Shown: piece after piece, positions 16,127 through 27,851 of the stretch
Layout: each line of letters begins with the position of its first letter
Numbering within the stretch: position 1 is the first letter of the stretch
Assembly (NCBI RefSeq): GCF_900177625.1
Contig: NZ_FXAU01000003.1
Coordinates: 248,001-312,000, forward strand
Length of the DNA stretch: 64,000 nucleotides
DNA from: Sphingobacterium psychroaquaticum
GTDB taxonomy: Bacteria; Bacteroidota; Bacteroidia; Sphingobacteriales; Sphingobacteriaceae
Direction: 5' to 3'
Made by a program: the position numbers and the translations under genes
Notes under the pieces: model-generated
The model's input: the letters and a program-made list of their open reading frames with translations, nothing else
What the model was told of the DNA's origin: nothing
Databases searched by the model: none

Positions 16127-19117
16127 TTAGGGCGTTACCACTTTCGCCACTTCTTTTTTCTCTTCTGTGATGTGTTTTCCTCTTCCAAGGTCATACACAG
16201 AAGGAGCAGCTAAGATGATCGACGAGTATGTTCCCACTACGATACCAATTAAGATCGCAAATGAGAATCCACGAATAACATCACCACCAAAGATAAATAA
16301 TACAACAAGCACGAAGATAATGGTCAATGATGTGATCACCGTACGGCTTAACGTTGTATTGATAGCGTGATTGATGACATCACCAAAGTTTTTACTGTGT
16401 GCACCTGGCTTATTCAAGTCTTCACGGATACGGTCAAATACAACCACCGTGTCATTTACAGAATAACCCAATACCGTTAAGATAGCAGCCACAAAGTGTT
16501 GGTCGATATCTAAAGAGAACGGTACTAATCCATCCAATAAAGAGAATAGACCCAACAAGATAATACCATCGTGAACCGTTGCAATAGCAGCTCCGACAGA
16601 ATACTGCCATTTGTGGAAACGTACTAAGATATATCCGGCAATAATCAAGATAGAGAAAATACCAGACCAAATTGCTCTGTCTTTAATATCAGTCGCGATA
16701 GACGGTCCAACTTTTTGAGAAGATAAAATCTCATGCTTGTTGCCTGATATTTTAGATAAACCAGCGTTTAGCTTGTCTAATACCTCTTTATCAGCTTGAT
16801 CACTTGTTTCTTCGATATGGTAAGTCGTTGTTACGCGTACTTGGTTCTCGCTACCAAAAGTTTTTACTTCTGTCGTTGATTTGAATGTTTCATCTAAGTG
16901 TTGACGAACTTCTTCCAAATTAACTGGCTTTTCGTAAGCAATGGTATAGGTACGTCCACCTTTGAAGTCTACACCTAATGTAAATCCTTTGGTGAAGATC
17001 GAAGCCACAAAGATAATTACCGCTACAACAGATATCGCGTAAAATACTTTACGTTTTTTGATAAACTGGAAGTTGGCATTTTGTAAGGTGTTTGCTGACC
17101 AAGGGAAAGAAACAGATATCTTCATATCCTTATCTAACATGTATTCGAAAATCAAGCGAGAGATAAAGATTGAGGTAAACAATGATGTAATAATACCGAT
17201 CATCAACGTCGTTGCGAAACCTAAGATTGGTCCACTACCGAAGAAGAAAAGAACTAAACCAACCAAGAAGGTTGTGATTTGCGAATCCAAGATAGAAGGC
17301 ATCGCATGTTTGTAACCATCGGCGATTGCTTGGCGGATACCTTTACCTAAGCGGAGTTCCTCCCGAATACGCTCGTAGATAAGTACGTTGGCATCTACTG
17401 CTGTACCCATTGTTAATACGATACCAGCAATACCAGGGAGTGTCAATACTGCACCTAAAGAAGCCAATATTCCCATTAAGAAGAATACGTTGAACAATAC
17501 TGCAATATTTGCGGCAATACCAGCACGGTTGTAATATGCAACCATGAAGATCATAACCACGATAATACCGATTACCGCAGAGTTAACCCCTGCATCGATC
17601 GCAGCTTGACCCAAAGAAGGACCTACGATCGCTTCTTCAACAATTTTCGCAGTAGCTGGAAGACGACCTGCTTTTAATACGTTCGCTAAATCTTTTGTAT
17701 CCTCAATAGTAAAACTACCAGAAATCTGTGAGCTACCATTCGGAATCTCTTCATTTACGGAAGGAGCGGAGTAAACAACACCATCTAATACGATCGCGAT
17801 TGCTTCTCTATTTTGTGCTGCTTGTGCTGTAACTTTTCTCCACTGACGTGCACCGTCTGTGTTCATTTCCATAGAAACAACAGGGTTGTTCTGTTGGTCA
17901 AAGTTGTCACGAGCATCGGTTACAACATCACCTGTCATAACAGCACCCGTTTCTGTACCGGATAGTTTAATCGCATAAAGCGATAACATGTTTGGTGTAC
18001 GTTGCTCTGGTTTAACAGCCCATAAAAGTTTTAAGTTTCCAGGGATGTTTGCTTTTACTTCCGGACGGTTTAAGTAAGCGTTTACACGCGCTGTATCTTT
18101 TAGGTTAGCGCTACCCACCATTGGGCCAGGCAACAGCTGTGGCTGACCATTCTGCTCCATATAAACAGCTGGGTTCAATACACTGAACAAGGGGTTGCTC
18201 GCCGCTACTTCAGGGCTAACGGCAGTTGAGTCTTTCTTCTCGTTTTTACCGGCACCTAAATTCGCTAATAAATTGTCATCTTTTTTCGTTGTATCCGTCG
18301 CAACACTATCTTTCTTAGCTGCTGCTGCTGGCGCATTGGATTTTAAAGAAGAAGCAAGTAGGTTGTTTACATTCTCTAAAAGCGGATATACTTGTAAGTT
18401 ACTGTGTGTTTCATAGAATTCTAGCTTCGCTGATCCTTGAAGTAATTTACGAACACGAGCTTCATCATTTACACCCGGAAGCTCAATAAGGATACGGTTT
18501 GTACCTTGTTGAATCTGGATGTTAGGCGATGCTACACCAAATTTATCGATACGTGTACGTAATACTTTGTATGAGTTTTGGATGGCGTTATCCGATTCTT
18601 TACTCAAGAACGAACGAACCTCATTGTCAGAGCTTGTCGCTTTGATTAATGAAGAGTTATCTTTTGTTGCGAAGAAAGAAGCTAATGGTGTACCAGCACC
18701 TGAAGCTTTATATTCATCAACAAAAAGCTCTACCACACCTTTATTGACAGATTTGCTTTTCTGTACAGCACTTGTTAACGCTGCATTAAACTTTTCGTCC
18801 TTTGGATTGTTTGCCAAGTTTTTTATTAACTCGTCCAACGAAATCTCCATTGTAACGTTCATACCACCTTTAAGGTCTAGACCTAAAGCCAGTTCGTGTG
18901 CTTTGGCTTCGCGGTACGTAAATTTAGCTAGTCCTAAATTGTACACCTCTTCACCTGCCATGGAATCTAAATACGCTTTTTCTTTGGCCATATCGCCTTT
19001 AGCGTAGTTAGCAGCATCGCTTTCTACTTTACGTGTAACAAACGTAAATGATAGGGAATAGAGGCATGCTATTGACACCACTATTACCAAGAATTTAATC
19101 AGCCCTTTACTCTGCAT
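16127..19117 (-). CDS. secDF: Protein translocase subunit SecDF (fused SecD and SecF)
   Basis: A 996-residue fusion of SecD and SecF, the proton-driven accessory subunits that pull secreted proteins across the inner membrane behind SecYEG. The SecD half shows LGLDLKGGMNV near residue 80, a periplasmic P1 domain with a low-complexity Ala/Lys/Asp insert around residues 265-300, and TMGTAVDANVLIYERIREEL in the membrane part. The SecF half starts near residue 670, with GVDFKGGRTYTIAYEKPV, ATVHDGIILLGLFSLLDG and NDTVVVFDRIREDL. Fusion into one chain is usual in Bacteroidetes. It is monocistronic. Confidence 0.96.
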   Translation of the reverse strand: MQSKGLIKFLVIVVSIACLYSLSFTFVTRKVESDAANYAKGDMAKEKAYLDSMAGEEVYNLGLAKFTYREAKAHELALGLDLKGGMNVTMEISLDELIKNLANNPKDEKFNAALTSAVQKSKSVNKGVVELFVDEYKASGAGTPLASFFATKDNSSLIKATSSDNEVRSFLSKESDNAIQNSYKVLRTRIDKFGVASPNIQIQQGTNRILIELPGVNDEARVRKLLQGSAKLEFYETHSNLQVYPLLENVNNLLASSLKSNAPAAAAKKDSVATDTTKKDDNLLANLGAGKNEKKDSTAVSPEVAASNPLFSVLNPAVYMEQNGQPQLLPGPMVGSANLKDTARVNAYLNRPEVKANIPGNLKLLWAVKPEQRTPNMLSLYAIKLSGTETGAVMTGDVVTDARDNFDQQNNPVVSMEMNTDGARQWRKVTAQAAQNREAIAIVLDGVVYSAPSVNEEIPNGSSQISGSFTIEDTKDLANVLKAGRLPATAKIVEEAIVGPSLGQAAIDAGVNSAVIGIIVVMIFMVAYYNRAGIAANIAVLFNVFFLMGILASLGAVLTLPGIAGIVLTMGTAVDANVLIYERIREELRLGKGIRQAIADGYKHAMPSILDSQITTFLVGLVLFFFGSGPILGFATTLMIGIITSLFTSIFISRLIFEYMLDKDMKISVSFPWSANTLQNANFQFIKKRKVFYAISVVAVIIFVASIFTKGFTLGVDFKGGRTYTIAYEKPVNLEEVRQHLDETFKSTTEVKTFGSENQVRVTTTYHIEETSDQADKEVLDKLNAGLSKISGNKHEILSSQKVGPSIATDIKDRAIWSGIFSILIIAGYILVRFHKWQYSVGAAIATVHDGIILLGLFSLLDGLVPFSLDIDQHFVAAILTVLGYSVNDTVVVFDRIREDLNKPGAHSKNFGDVINHAINTTLSRTVITSLTIIFVLVVLFIFGGDVIRGFSFAILIGIVVGTYSSIILAAPSVYDLGRGKHITEEKKEVAKVVTP

Positions 19118-19195
19118 TGTCTCTATTCGTGTGTTTATTTGATATAGTTTAAATTTTACTCGATTTTAAGCTTAATAATATGTAGCCAAGATTCG

Positions 19196-19203
19196 CAAAG
19201 GTA
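19196..19203 (-). promoter_or_regulatory. -7 element (TACCTTTG) upstream of secDF
   Basis: The minus strand reads TACCTTTG about 80 bases before the secDF start. No TTG is seen at the normal -33 distance. Confidence 0.35.
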
Positions 19204-19361
19204 TAAAAATTTTGTAGAATGAAAAGATAATTGACAATGAATCCAAATAAAACCCATTTTTTTTGTTAAGGGGCTTTCTTTACGATTTTCGGAGTGCGGT
19301 GGAACGGTGGGAAATAGGGAGGTGAATGCCTATGTTGGGGAGCGTGTAGGGCTATAAATGA

Positions 19362-19396
19362 AGAACGGTCTTACCGTTATAGGGTAAGACCGTTCT
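19362..19396. terminator. Terminator hairpin after the small outer membrane protein gene
   Basis: AGAACGGTCTTACC (19362-19375) pairs perfectly with 19383-19396 around a 7-base loop, 18 bases past the stop codon of the minus-strand gene. Confidence 0.8.
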
Positions 19397-19413
19397 ATAC
19401 ATTCTGATACGGT

Positions 19414-19893
19414 TTATTTCAAGATATATTTAATACCGAAAGTGAATCCGTCACCATTGAATCCAGAATCATTGTTCAATCCTAAATATGGTTTATAGTC
19501 TAAGTGTAAACCGAAAGGAATTGTAGGGATTTTGTATTCAAGACCTATTTGCGGACGTAAACCGATGAATACTTTATCATCTACGTGTTTTGAGGTAACG
19601 AAACCTAATTGTGCACCCACACCAGCATACCATGCTAATCCTTCTGCGCCTGGGATTAATTTTTCATATTGCCAATCACCGCCAACAGAAATCCAATTGT
19701 CACCGAAAGCTGCTTGGAACTGTGCTGCTGTTGTTGATTTCAAAGCAGTTTTGTATTGTATACCTACATTTGCGCCATCGCTGCCATCAAAAACAACACC
19801 TAAAGCAGATTTGAAAGGTGTTTGTGCTTTTGCTTCATTTAAACCAACTGCAACCGCAGTGATTGTCATTAGGGATAAAAATACTTTTTTCAT
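19414..19893 (-). CDS. Small secreted beta-barrel-like outer membrane protein
   Basis: A 159-residue protein with a clear signal peptide ending AKAQ (about residue 24). The mature part alternates hydrophobic and polar residues with Gly/aromatic turns (WYAGVGAQLGFV, GLHLDYKPYLGLN) and ends in FGIKYILK, a typical C-terminal strand of small outer membrane barrels. I do not recognise a named family. It has its own terminator and faces away from guaB, so it is probably monocistronic. Confidence 0.75.
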   Translation of the reverse strand: MKKVFLSLMTITAVAVGLNEAKAQTPFKSALGVVFDGSDGANVGIQYKTALKSTTAAQFQAAFGDNWISVGGDWQYEKLIPGAEGLAWYAGVGAQLGFVTSKHVDDKVFIGLRPQIGLEYKIPTIPFGLHLDYKPYLGLNNDSGFNGDGFTFGIKYILK

Positions 19894-20041
19894 GTTTTGT
19901 AATTTTGTAATTTTTGATTAGTCGAGTATCGATAATAATCTTGGGATGCCTTTGTACAAATAGCTTGCCAAAATTTTTTTGAGGAAAAAATGTTTCTTGA
20001 TAATAATCTGAATGTCATTCTTTAATAAAAAGATACTTTGT

Positions 20042-21582
<1,541 letters not shown>

Positions 21583-21696
21583 AAGTGTTTTATTGAAAAT
21601 TTATTCAAAAAAAGCACAACAATAAATAAAATATAACGTTATTAACTTAAACGATAGATTTAAAGATTCATAATTTAGGTTAATAATTGGTTTGGT

Positions 21697-21732
21697 AACG
21701 TCTGGAGCTCCCCGCCCAGACGTTCCTTTTTT
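21697..21732 (+). terminator. Rho-independent terminator of guaB
   Basis: AACGTCTGG (21697-21705) pairs with CCAGACGTT (21716-21724), then CC and a T6 run. It lies about 115 bases past the guaB stop, just before the convergent sdhB stop. Confidence 0.8.
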
Positions 21733-21741
21733 AACAAACTC

Positions 21742-22494
21742 TTATTTTTCTTTCTCAAAGATCTTCGCGCGTATAAATTCATAATTCATCCGGGCAATCT
21801 GTAAGACTGATATACCTTGTGGACATTCTACTTCGCAAGCTTCGGTGTTGGTGCAGTGTCCAAAACCTTCTTCATCCATAGCATTAACCATGTTTATGAC
21901 CCGTTCTGCTCGTTCTTCTTTTCCTTGCGGCAGTAAGCTTAGGTGACCTACCTTGGCGGAGGTGAACAGTGCGGCGCTACCATTCTTACATGTCGCCACA
22001 CAGGCGCCACAGCCTATGCAAGCGGCCGCATCAAAAGCGGCTTCTGTTGTTTGGTGCGTAATAGGGATCGCATGCGCATCTGGCGCTTGTCCCGTATTTG
22101 TTGAAATATACCCGCCCGATGAAATAACGCGGTCGAGTGCCGAACGATCTACACTCAGATCTTTGCGTATGGGAAAGGCTCCTGCCCGGAAGGGTTCAAT
22201 GATAATGGTATCATTGTCGGAGAAGGAACGGATGTGTAATTGACATGTTGTTGTATTTTTTAAAGGACCATGGGCAATGCCGTTGATCATCATACCACAT
22301 TGTCCGCAAATACCCTCCCGACAATCGTGATCAAACGTAACCGGGTCTTCGTTGGCCAAGAGGAGTTGCTCGTTTAAAATATCTAACATCTCCAAAAAAG
22401 ACATGTGCGAATTGAGATCGTTTAAGGTATATGTTTTTAATTCACCTGCTTGTTGTTGGCTCTTTTGGCGCCATATTTTCAATGTGAGTTTCAT
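21742..22494 (-). CDS. sdhB: Succinate dehydrogenase/fumarate reductase iron-sulfur subunit
   Basis: A 250-residue electron-transfer subunit of complex II. The [2Fe-2S] ligands are Cys58, Cys63, Cys66 and Cys84 (CREGICGQC and TTTCQLH). The [4Fe-4S] and [3Fe-4S] clusters use Cys159, Cys162, Cys165 and Cys169 ([11 protein letters not shown]) and Cys214, Cys220 and Cys224 (the latter two in CEVECP). It passes electrons from the flavoprotein to the membrane subunit. It is the last gene of the operon porin-DASS-sdhC-sdhA-sdhB, nine bases after sdhA. Confidence 0.95.
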   Translation of the reverse strand: MKLTLKIWRQKSQQQAGELKTYTLNDLNSHMSFLEMLDILNEQLLLANEDPVTFDHDCREGICGQCGMMINGIAHGPLKNTTTCQLHIRSFSDNDTIIIEPFRAGAFPIRKDLSVDRSALDRVISSGGYISTNTGQAPDAHAIPITHQTTEAAFDAAACIGCGACVATCKNGSAALFTSAKVGHLSLLPQGKEERAERVINMVNAMDEEGFGHCTNTEACEVECPQGISVLQIARMNYEFIRAKIFEKEK

Positions 22495-22503
22495 AGCTTT
22501 TAC

Positions 22504-24426
22504 TTATTTGTAACTTCTTACCGTCGGTTTGATGAATTCGAAAACGAGCTGCTCCTTATGTAAAATCGGTTCTTGAGAGAGACCATTCCAACCCCATGCA
22601 GAAATAAATTGATACGCCTCATCATTGCGCATCGCTTCGCCTTCCTCCGTCTGATATTCCTCGCGAAAATGCGCGCCACAAGATTCATTGCGGGTTAACG
22701 CATCATAGCACATCAGTTCTCCAATTTCTAGATAATCTGCAACACGCCCAGCTTTTTCTAATTCAATGTTAATCGAGTCTACATCCGCAGGGATTTTTAC
22801 GTTTTGATTAAAGTCAGCACGAAGGAGCTGAATCTCTTTAATTGCTTTCTCAAGGCCCTCCTTATTACGACTTAATCCGCAGTAATCGTACAGGATTTTG
22901 CCGACAGTTTTATGGTAATAGTCCACCGTTTTAGTGCCTTGGATACCCGCTAGTTGGTGAAGTTTGGCTTTAACCTCCTCCTCCGCTTTGGCAAATGCAG
23001 GATTGTCAGCATCTATTTTTCCGGTATGTATTTCGGTGGATAGATAGTTGGCGATGGTGTACGGCGCAATAAAATAACCATCAACGGATGCCTGGAGCAA
23101 AGAATTTGCGCCGAGACGGTTCGCGCCATGATCCGCAAAGTTGGCTTCGCCTAGCGCGAATAGGCCCGGGATTGTGCTCATCAACTCATAGTCTACCCAC
23201 AATCCGCCCATAGAGAAGTGAGCAGATGGAGATATCATCATAGGCTCTTCGTAGGCGTTGTATCCCGTAATTTTGAGATACATATCGAAGAGGTTTCCAT
23301 ATTTTTCTTTAATCTTCTCGATTCCCTGTTCCTTAATCGCTTTACTAAAATCGAGATAAACCGCATTCTTTAAGGGGCCAATACCAAAACCGGCGTCGAT
23401 ACGCTCTTTGGCCGCGCGGGAGGAAATATCGCGTGGAGCGAGGTTTCCGAATGAAGGGTAGCGCCGTTCCAGGTAATAATCACGTTCTTCCTCTGGGATC
23501 GTATTTGGCGGACGTTCTTCATTTTCCTTCTTAGGTACCCAAATGCGACCGTCGTTCCGCAAAGACTCAGACATGAGTGTCAGTTTGGATTGGTAATCGC
23601 CCGATTGAGGTAAGGACGTTGGGTGTATCTGTATCCAGCTTGGACTGGCCATTAATGCGCCTTTCTTATGTGCGCGCCAAATAGCGGAACCGTTGCAACC
23701 CATCGCTAATGTGGAAAGATAGTATATTTTGCCATAGCCACCTGTCGCGAGGACGACGGCATGGGCGGCATGTCTTTCAATTTCGCCTGTATCCAGGTTA
23801 CGTGCTATAATACCGCGCGCTTTGCCGTCGATAAGTACAAGGTCCAGCATCTCGTGACGCGCAAATAATTTCACAGACCCTTTATCGACCTGACGCATTA
23901 ACGCTTGGTAAGAGCCTAATAGCAACTGCTGCCCCGTTTGACCACGGGCATAAAAGGTGCGGCTTACCTGGACGCCACCAAAAGAGCGGTTATTGAGATA
24001 TCCACCATATTCGCGGCCAAAGGGAACACCTTGTGCGACGGCTTGATCTATCAGGTTCAACGAGCATTCTGCCATGCGATATACATTAGCCTCACGTGCT
24101 CTAAAGTCACCTCCTTTAATGGTGTCTACAAACATACGGTAGACACTGTCGCCATCATTTTTGTAATTCTTTGCTGCGTTTACACCTCCCTGTGCGGCGA
24201 CGGAGTGTGCTCGACGAGGGCTATCTTGAAAGCAAAATGACTTTATATTATACCCCATTTCACCTAAAGATGCGGCGACTGAAGCTCCGGCAAGCCCTGT
24301 TCCGACAACGATTACGTCGAGTTTTTTTCGGTTTGCCGGGTTTACCAGCTTGGCATTCTTCTTATAGTTTTCCCATTTCTGCTCTAACGGCCCATCAGGG
24401 ATTCTTGCGTTTAGTTCCATAGTCAT
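22504..24426 (-). CDS. sdhA: Succinate dehydrogenase/fumarate reductase flavoprotein subunit
   Basis: A 640-residue FAD subunit that oxidises succinate to fumarate. The FAD-binding start is [20 protein letters not shown] near residue 41. The flavin-attachment region with [14 protein letters not shown] carries the histidine that normally binds FAD covalently. Active-site stretches include [10 protein letters not shown] and [13 protein letters not shown], with [20 protein letters not shown] after them. The length and the B-type sequence match Bacteroidetes/epsilonproteobacterial enzymes. An ATG two codons downstream (24420) is an alternative start. It lies six bases after sdhC. Confidence 0.95.
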   Translation of the reverse strand: MTMELNARIPDGPLEQKWENYKKNAKLVNPANRKKLDVIVVGTGLAGASVAASLGEMGYNIKSFCFQDSPRRAHSVAAQGGVNAAKNYKNDGDSVYRMFVDTIKGGDFRAREANVYRMAECSLNLIDQAVAQGVPFGREYGGYLNNRSFGGVQVSRTFYARGQTGQQLLLGSYQALMRQVDKGSVKLFARHEMLDLVLIDGKARGIIARNLDTGEIERHAAHAVVLATGGYGKIYYLSTLAMGCNGSAIWRAHKKGALMASPSWIQIHPTSLPQSGDYQSKLTLMSESLRNDGRIWVPKKENEERPPNTIPEEERDYYLERRYPSFGNLAPRDISSRAAKERIDAGFGIGPLKNAVYLDFSKAIKEQGIEKIKEKYGNLFDMYLKITGYNAYEEPMMISPSAHFSMGGLWVDYELMSTIPGLFALGEANFADHGANRLGANSLLQASVDGYFIAPYTIANYLSTEIHTGKIDADNPAFAKAEEEVKAKLHQLAGIQGTKTVDYYHKTVGKILYDYCGLSRNKEGLEKAIKEIQLLRADFNQNVKIPADVDSINIELEKAGRVADYLEIGELMCYDALTRNESCGAHFREEYQTEEGEAMRNDEAYQFISAWGWNGLSQEPILHKEQLVFEFIKPTVRSYK

Positions 24427-24432
24427 AGCTTA

Positions 24433-25086
24433 TTATGAAGTGAAAAATATGTAGATAGGCATAAGTGCAAAACCTGTACATACCACCACAGAAAATGTGA
24501 TACCAATATATTTTACCCACCGTACATATTTGGGGTGGTATAACCCGAAGGTGCGTGCAGCACTATAAATACCGTGGATCAGGTGGTAGCAAAGAGCAAT
24601 CATGGAAATAACATATATAACCACATACCACCACTCTTGAAAGGTAGTGACCACAATTTCGTACAGGTCTTTCTGCCCGTTACTATCTAAGGGGGCATGT
24701 CCAAATTTATAGACGTACCAGAAGTTTTTGAAATGGATAACCAGAAATATTAAAATGATGGTGCCTAAAATGCCCATGTTTCGGCTGTACCATTTACTGG
24801 CCCGCTTGCGCCGATCTTGCTGGTATGTGGTACCGGCTTTCTTGTTCTTTATCGTGATAAGGATAGAGTCGATCAGATGGACAATAATACTCAGGTACAA
24901 TACATAAGAGACCAGCTTTATCAATGGGTTGTTCGATAAAAAATGAGAGTACGCATTAAATTGAATACGCGCATTCTCAGGGGCCATGAAAAGCTGTAGG
25001 TTACCCAAGAAATGAATGGTTAAGAATAGACAGAGGAACGCTCCTGTTAGCGCCATGATCATCTTGCGTGAGAGTGTTGTTAACAT
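24433..25086 (-). CDS. sdhC: Succinate dehydrogenase cytochrome b subunit (five-helix, diheme type)
   Basis: A 217-residue membrane anchor of complex II with about five membrane helices and no separate SdhD, the type B arrangement. Candidate heme ligands within helices are His25, His70, His118 and His168 or His171. It passes electrons to menaquinone. I start at the ATG at 25086 (MLTTLSRKMIMALTG). The frame stays open upstream to 25191, but that part overlaps the end of the permease gene and has no family match. Confidence 0.9.
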   Translation of the reverse strand: MLTTLSRKMIMALTGAFLCLFLTIHFLGNLQLFMAPENARIQFNAYSHFLSNNPLIKLVSYVLYLSIIVHLIDSILITIKNKKAGTTYQQDRRKRASKWYSRNMGILGTIILIFLVIHFKNFWYVYKFGHAPLDSNGQKDLYEIVVTTFQEWWYVVIYVISMIALCYHLIHGIYSAARTFGLYHPKYVRWVKYIGITFSVVVCTGFALMPIYIFFTS

Positions 25087-25097
25087 AACTTTTCTTC

Positions 25098-26528
25098 TTA
25101 ATAGTAACCGATAACTTTCATCCATAGTCCACCAACTCCCATGTATATTACGAGCAGGACAATACCAATCATGAGTCCGTTTATCCACCATGATTTTAAT
25201 TCAACATAACCACTTCCGAAGAAGACGGGAGCAGGACCGTGACCATAATGAGTCAGGACCCCGTAGATAGATCCCATAAATCCCAACATCATAGCAAGCA
25301 ACATTCCAGGGATTCCCAATGACACACCTACGCCAAGTAGAGCAGCATACATGGCTGCCACATGTGCTGTTGCACTAGCAAAGATGTAATGGCTGAAGAA
25401 ATATACCAGTACAATAACAGGAAAAGCAATAGACCAGCTGAGCGTGCCAATCTCCTTGCGCACAAGCTCACTAAACCAACTCATAAAGCCAAGTTCATTA
25501 AGCGAACTGGCCATCATGACCAGTACAGCAAACCAAACGATGGTGTCCCAGGCGCCTTTTTCAGATTTAATATCTTCCCAAGTGAGAACAGAGGTAAGCA
25601 GCAGTATCGATAACCCCACGAAAGCCGTAGTGGTGGCGTCAATAGATAACTTATCACCAAGAATCCATAAACTCAAGAGTACAGCAAAAGCAAACAACAT
25701 AAGCCATTCGGTCACTTTCATTGGTCCCATCTGGCGCAGTTTGTCTGCCGCCATTTTAGGGGCATCTCCTGTGCGTTTTAATTCTGGTGGATATATTTTA
25801 TACATGACCAATGGGATTAAGAACAGGGCCAGTAAGCCCGGAACAATACCCGCTGCCGCCCATGACATCCAAGAGATGTCGATACCCAGGTCGGCTGCAA
25901 ATTTTTGACACATTGGATTACTTGCAGTACCTGTCAAAAACATAGAGGAAGTAATCAGGTTCATATAATAACTGGTCAAGGTTAAGTATGATCCCAGTTT
26001 ACGATGGGTTGCTACCTGATCTGGGACCGAGCCAAAGTTCATGGCCATGGATTTCATAATCGGATAGATAATACCACCGCCACGTGCCGTGTTACTCGGA
26101 ATAGCAGGTGCTAAGCAAAGGTCTGCAAGGCCTAAACCGTACGCAAGCCCCAAGGAGCTTTTTCCGAACAGACGAATAAAGATGAAAGCGATACGGTCAC
26201 CTAAACCTGTTTTAATAAAACCACGAGCAATAAAGAATGATATTCCAATCAGCCATATCACTTTATCACCAAAACCACTTAAGGATTTTACGATCGAAGC
26301 ACTTGCGTTGCCAGGGGCAAGTACTTGGGTTAAGGCTGTACACGCAATAGCGAGCATACACATTGTCCCCATAGGGGCAGCTTTAAGAATGATTCCGATG
26401 ATGGTGGAAGCGAAGATGGCAAAAAGGTGCCAAGCTTCTACTTTAACACCTTCGGGAGCAGGAATTAACCAGAGAATAATCGCAATCACTAATGTGATAC
26501 CTGCGTTGCGGATGTTAACTTCTTTCAT
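25098..26528 (-). CDS. DASS-family (SLC13-like) dicarboxylate/anion permease
   Basis: A 476-residue membrane protein with about 12 helices of the divalent anion:Na+ symporter family, close to 2-oxoglutarate/malate translocators. The two substrate/sodium-site motifs are visible: AIPSNTARGGGI in the first half and the TGTASNPM region after it. Likely substrates are succinate, fumarate or malate, supported by the cotranscribed porin and succinate dehydrogenase. I start at the ATG at 26528 (MKEVNIRNAG); an ATG eight codons upstream is possible. It is 25 bases after the porin and 11 before sdhC. Confidence 0.87.
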   Translation of the reverse strand: MKEVNIRNAGITLVIAIILWLIPAPEGVKVEAWHLFAIFASTIIGIILKAAPMGTMCMLAIACTALTQVLAPGNASASIVKSLSGFGDKVIWLIGISFFIARGFIKTGLGDRIAFIFIRLFGKSSLGLAYGLGLADLCLAPAIPSNTARGGGIIYPIMKSMAMNFGSVPDQVATHRKLGSYLTLTSYYMNLITSSMFLTGTASNPMCQKFAADLGIDISWMSWAAAGIVPGLLALFLIPLVMYKIYPPELKRTGDAPKMAADKLRQMGPMKVTEWLMLFAFAVLLSLWILGDKLSIDATTTAFVGLSILLLTSVLTWEDIKSEKGAWDTIVWFAVLVMMASSLNELGFMSWFSELVRKEIGTLSWSIAFPVIVLVYFFSHYIFASATAHVAAMYAALLGVGVSLGIPGMLLAMMLGFMGSIYGVLTHYGHGPAPVFFGSGYVELKSWWINGLMIGIVLLVIYMGVGGLWMKVIGYY

Positions 26529-26553
26529 ATAGTATATGTTTGGTGGTGTCAAT

Positions 26554-27690
26554 TTATAGCCTACTCTGTACTTGGATAATAAACAAGTTACCGTTGTAGG
26601 TAGTGGTGTTGCTTATTTGATGCTTGTAGCGGTCTATTTGCAGTCCCAGTTGAATACGAGCACCGTAATTTTTTAAGAATTCAAGCCCAACCATAGGCGT
26701 GTAGGTTTGCCGTGGATTGGAATTGAGATGAAAGTTATTGTCGAAGTATTCATATCGGCATGATGCTTCGATCGAGGTTAAGTTTTTATACTTGATATCA
26801 TAGCGGAAGTTGGGAAGGACATATACGCCTCGCATACGGTAGTCTATAAGTTCCGATGGGTTTTCTGTTGCGCTATACAGGGCATGGTTTATGGCCTGCT
26901 TTCCTTCCACCTGGACGTCGAACGACCATTTTGGTGATAGAGGGATGGTGCTCGTTGCATCTACACCCCAGGCCCAAACCTGTCCGGCAGGTGCAGAACC
27001 TACACCTGCATTAGCACCGAGATTTACCTTGTATTTTTTAGAAACCATCGCGACGGTTCGCGCGAGATATTGTTTGCCGCTGTTGTTGTCTTGAATTTGA
27101 TTTTTACCATTACCGTTGACAATGGATAGGGCATATTGGAAAGGCATATTTCCAATTTCTGCTACACCACCGGCCGAAATTCCTAATTGAAAGCTTGTCC
27201 ATCCATTTTTTCCAAATTCACTGTATTGGTTAGACCAATCCAGTGATTTAATAATATCCACGGGGTAAGTCTCCTCGATACCGAACCAGGGCCTAAACTG
27301 ACCGGCGGTAATACCCAGGTAGGGTCCAAAGGAATATTTGATGTAGGCATTTTCCAGTACTCTGGTTTTGGGGTCGTTCTTGAAGTCTGCTAAATTTACT
27401 AGGGCAACGACCTCGGTACGCTTGCTGATTGCAGCTTGCACCTGTACACGCATATATTTAATGGAAAAAGCATTGCTTGTAAGCTTTCCCTCACTGTGGT
27501 GAAGTCCCGTTACATCGACGTCTTTAGGAAGACTTGTTGTGAATCTACTCTGGAATAATCCTTTGAATTTAAAGGTTGGGTAGTTTTCGAAATCCACCCC
27601 CCAAGTACTGTCGGGAACCTGGGCATAGGTGTTTATAGCCAATAAACTTAAGCCTAAGGTGAATAAATAAATTAAGACGCGCTTTTTCAT
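26554..27690 (-). CDS. Outer membrane porin, phosphate-selective porin O/P type
   Basis: A 378-residue protein with a signal peptide (MKKRVLIYLFTLGLSLLAIN, cleavage about AYAQ-like TYAQ) and a long barrel of alternating strands such as GPYLGITAGQFRPWFGIEE and QLGLQIDRY. The family forms anion-selective channels. Placed first in the operon with a dicarboxylate permease and SDH, it probably lets C4-dicarboxylates cross the outer membrane; this is inferred from context. The longer frame starting at 27714 adds eight residues before the signal peptide and is less likely. Confidence 0.82.
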   Translation of the reverse strand: MKKRVLIYLFTLGLSLLAINTYAQVPDSTWGVDFENYPTFKFKGLFQSRFTTSLPKDVDVTGLHHSEGKLTSNAFSIKYMRVQVQAAISKRTEVVALVNLADFKNDPKTRVLENAYIKYSFGPYLGITAGQFRPWFGIEETYPVDIIKSLDWSNQYSEFGKNGWTSFQLGISAGGVAEIGNMPFQYALSIVNGNGKNQIQDNNSGKQYLARTVAMVSKKYKVNLGANAGVGSAPAGQVWAWGVDATSTIPLSPKWSFDVQVEGKQAINHALYSATENPSELIDYRMRGVYVLPNFRYDIKYKNLTSIEASCRYEYFDNNFHLNSNPRQTYTPMVGLEFLKNYGARIQLGLQIDRYKHQISNTTTYNGNLFIIQVQSRL

Positions 27691-27851
27691 ATAGGTAAAT
27701 GGATGGTTGTTCATATATTCCTCCTGTATAACAATAAAAATTTTAAAAAGTTTTCGAAGGAGTTAAAGATATTTGTTGCATTTATCCATCATGGTAGCCT
27801 ACATTTTCAATTTTCATATCTTTAGCCTGTAGGAATCAAAAAAGTAAGTGG

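Noticed and set aside
18519..19007. 162-codon frame opposite secDF
   Set aside because: It lies fully antisense to a well-supported secDF and shows no family match, signal or start context.
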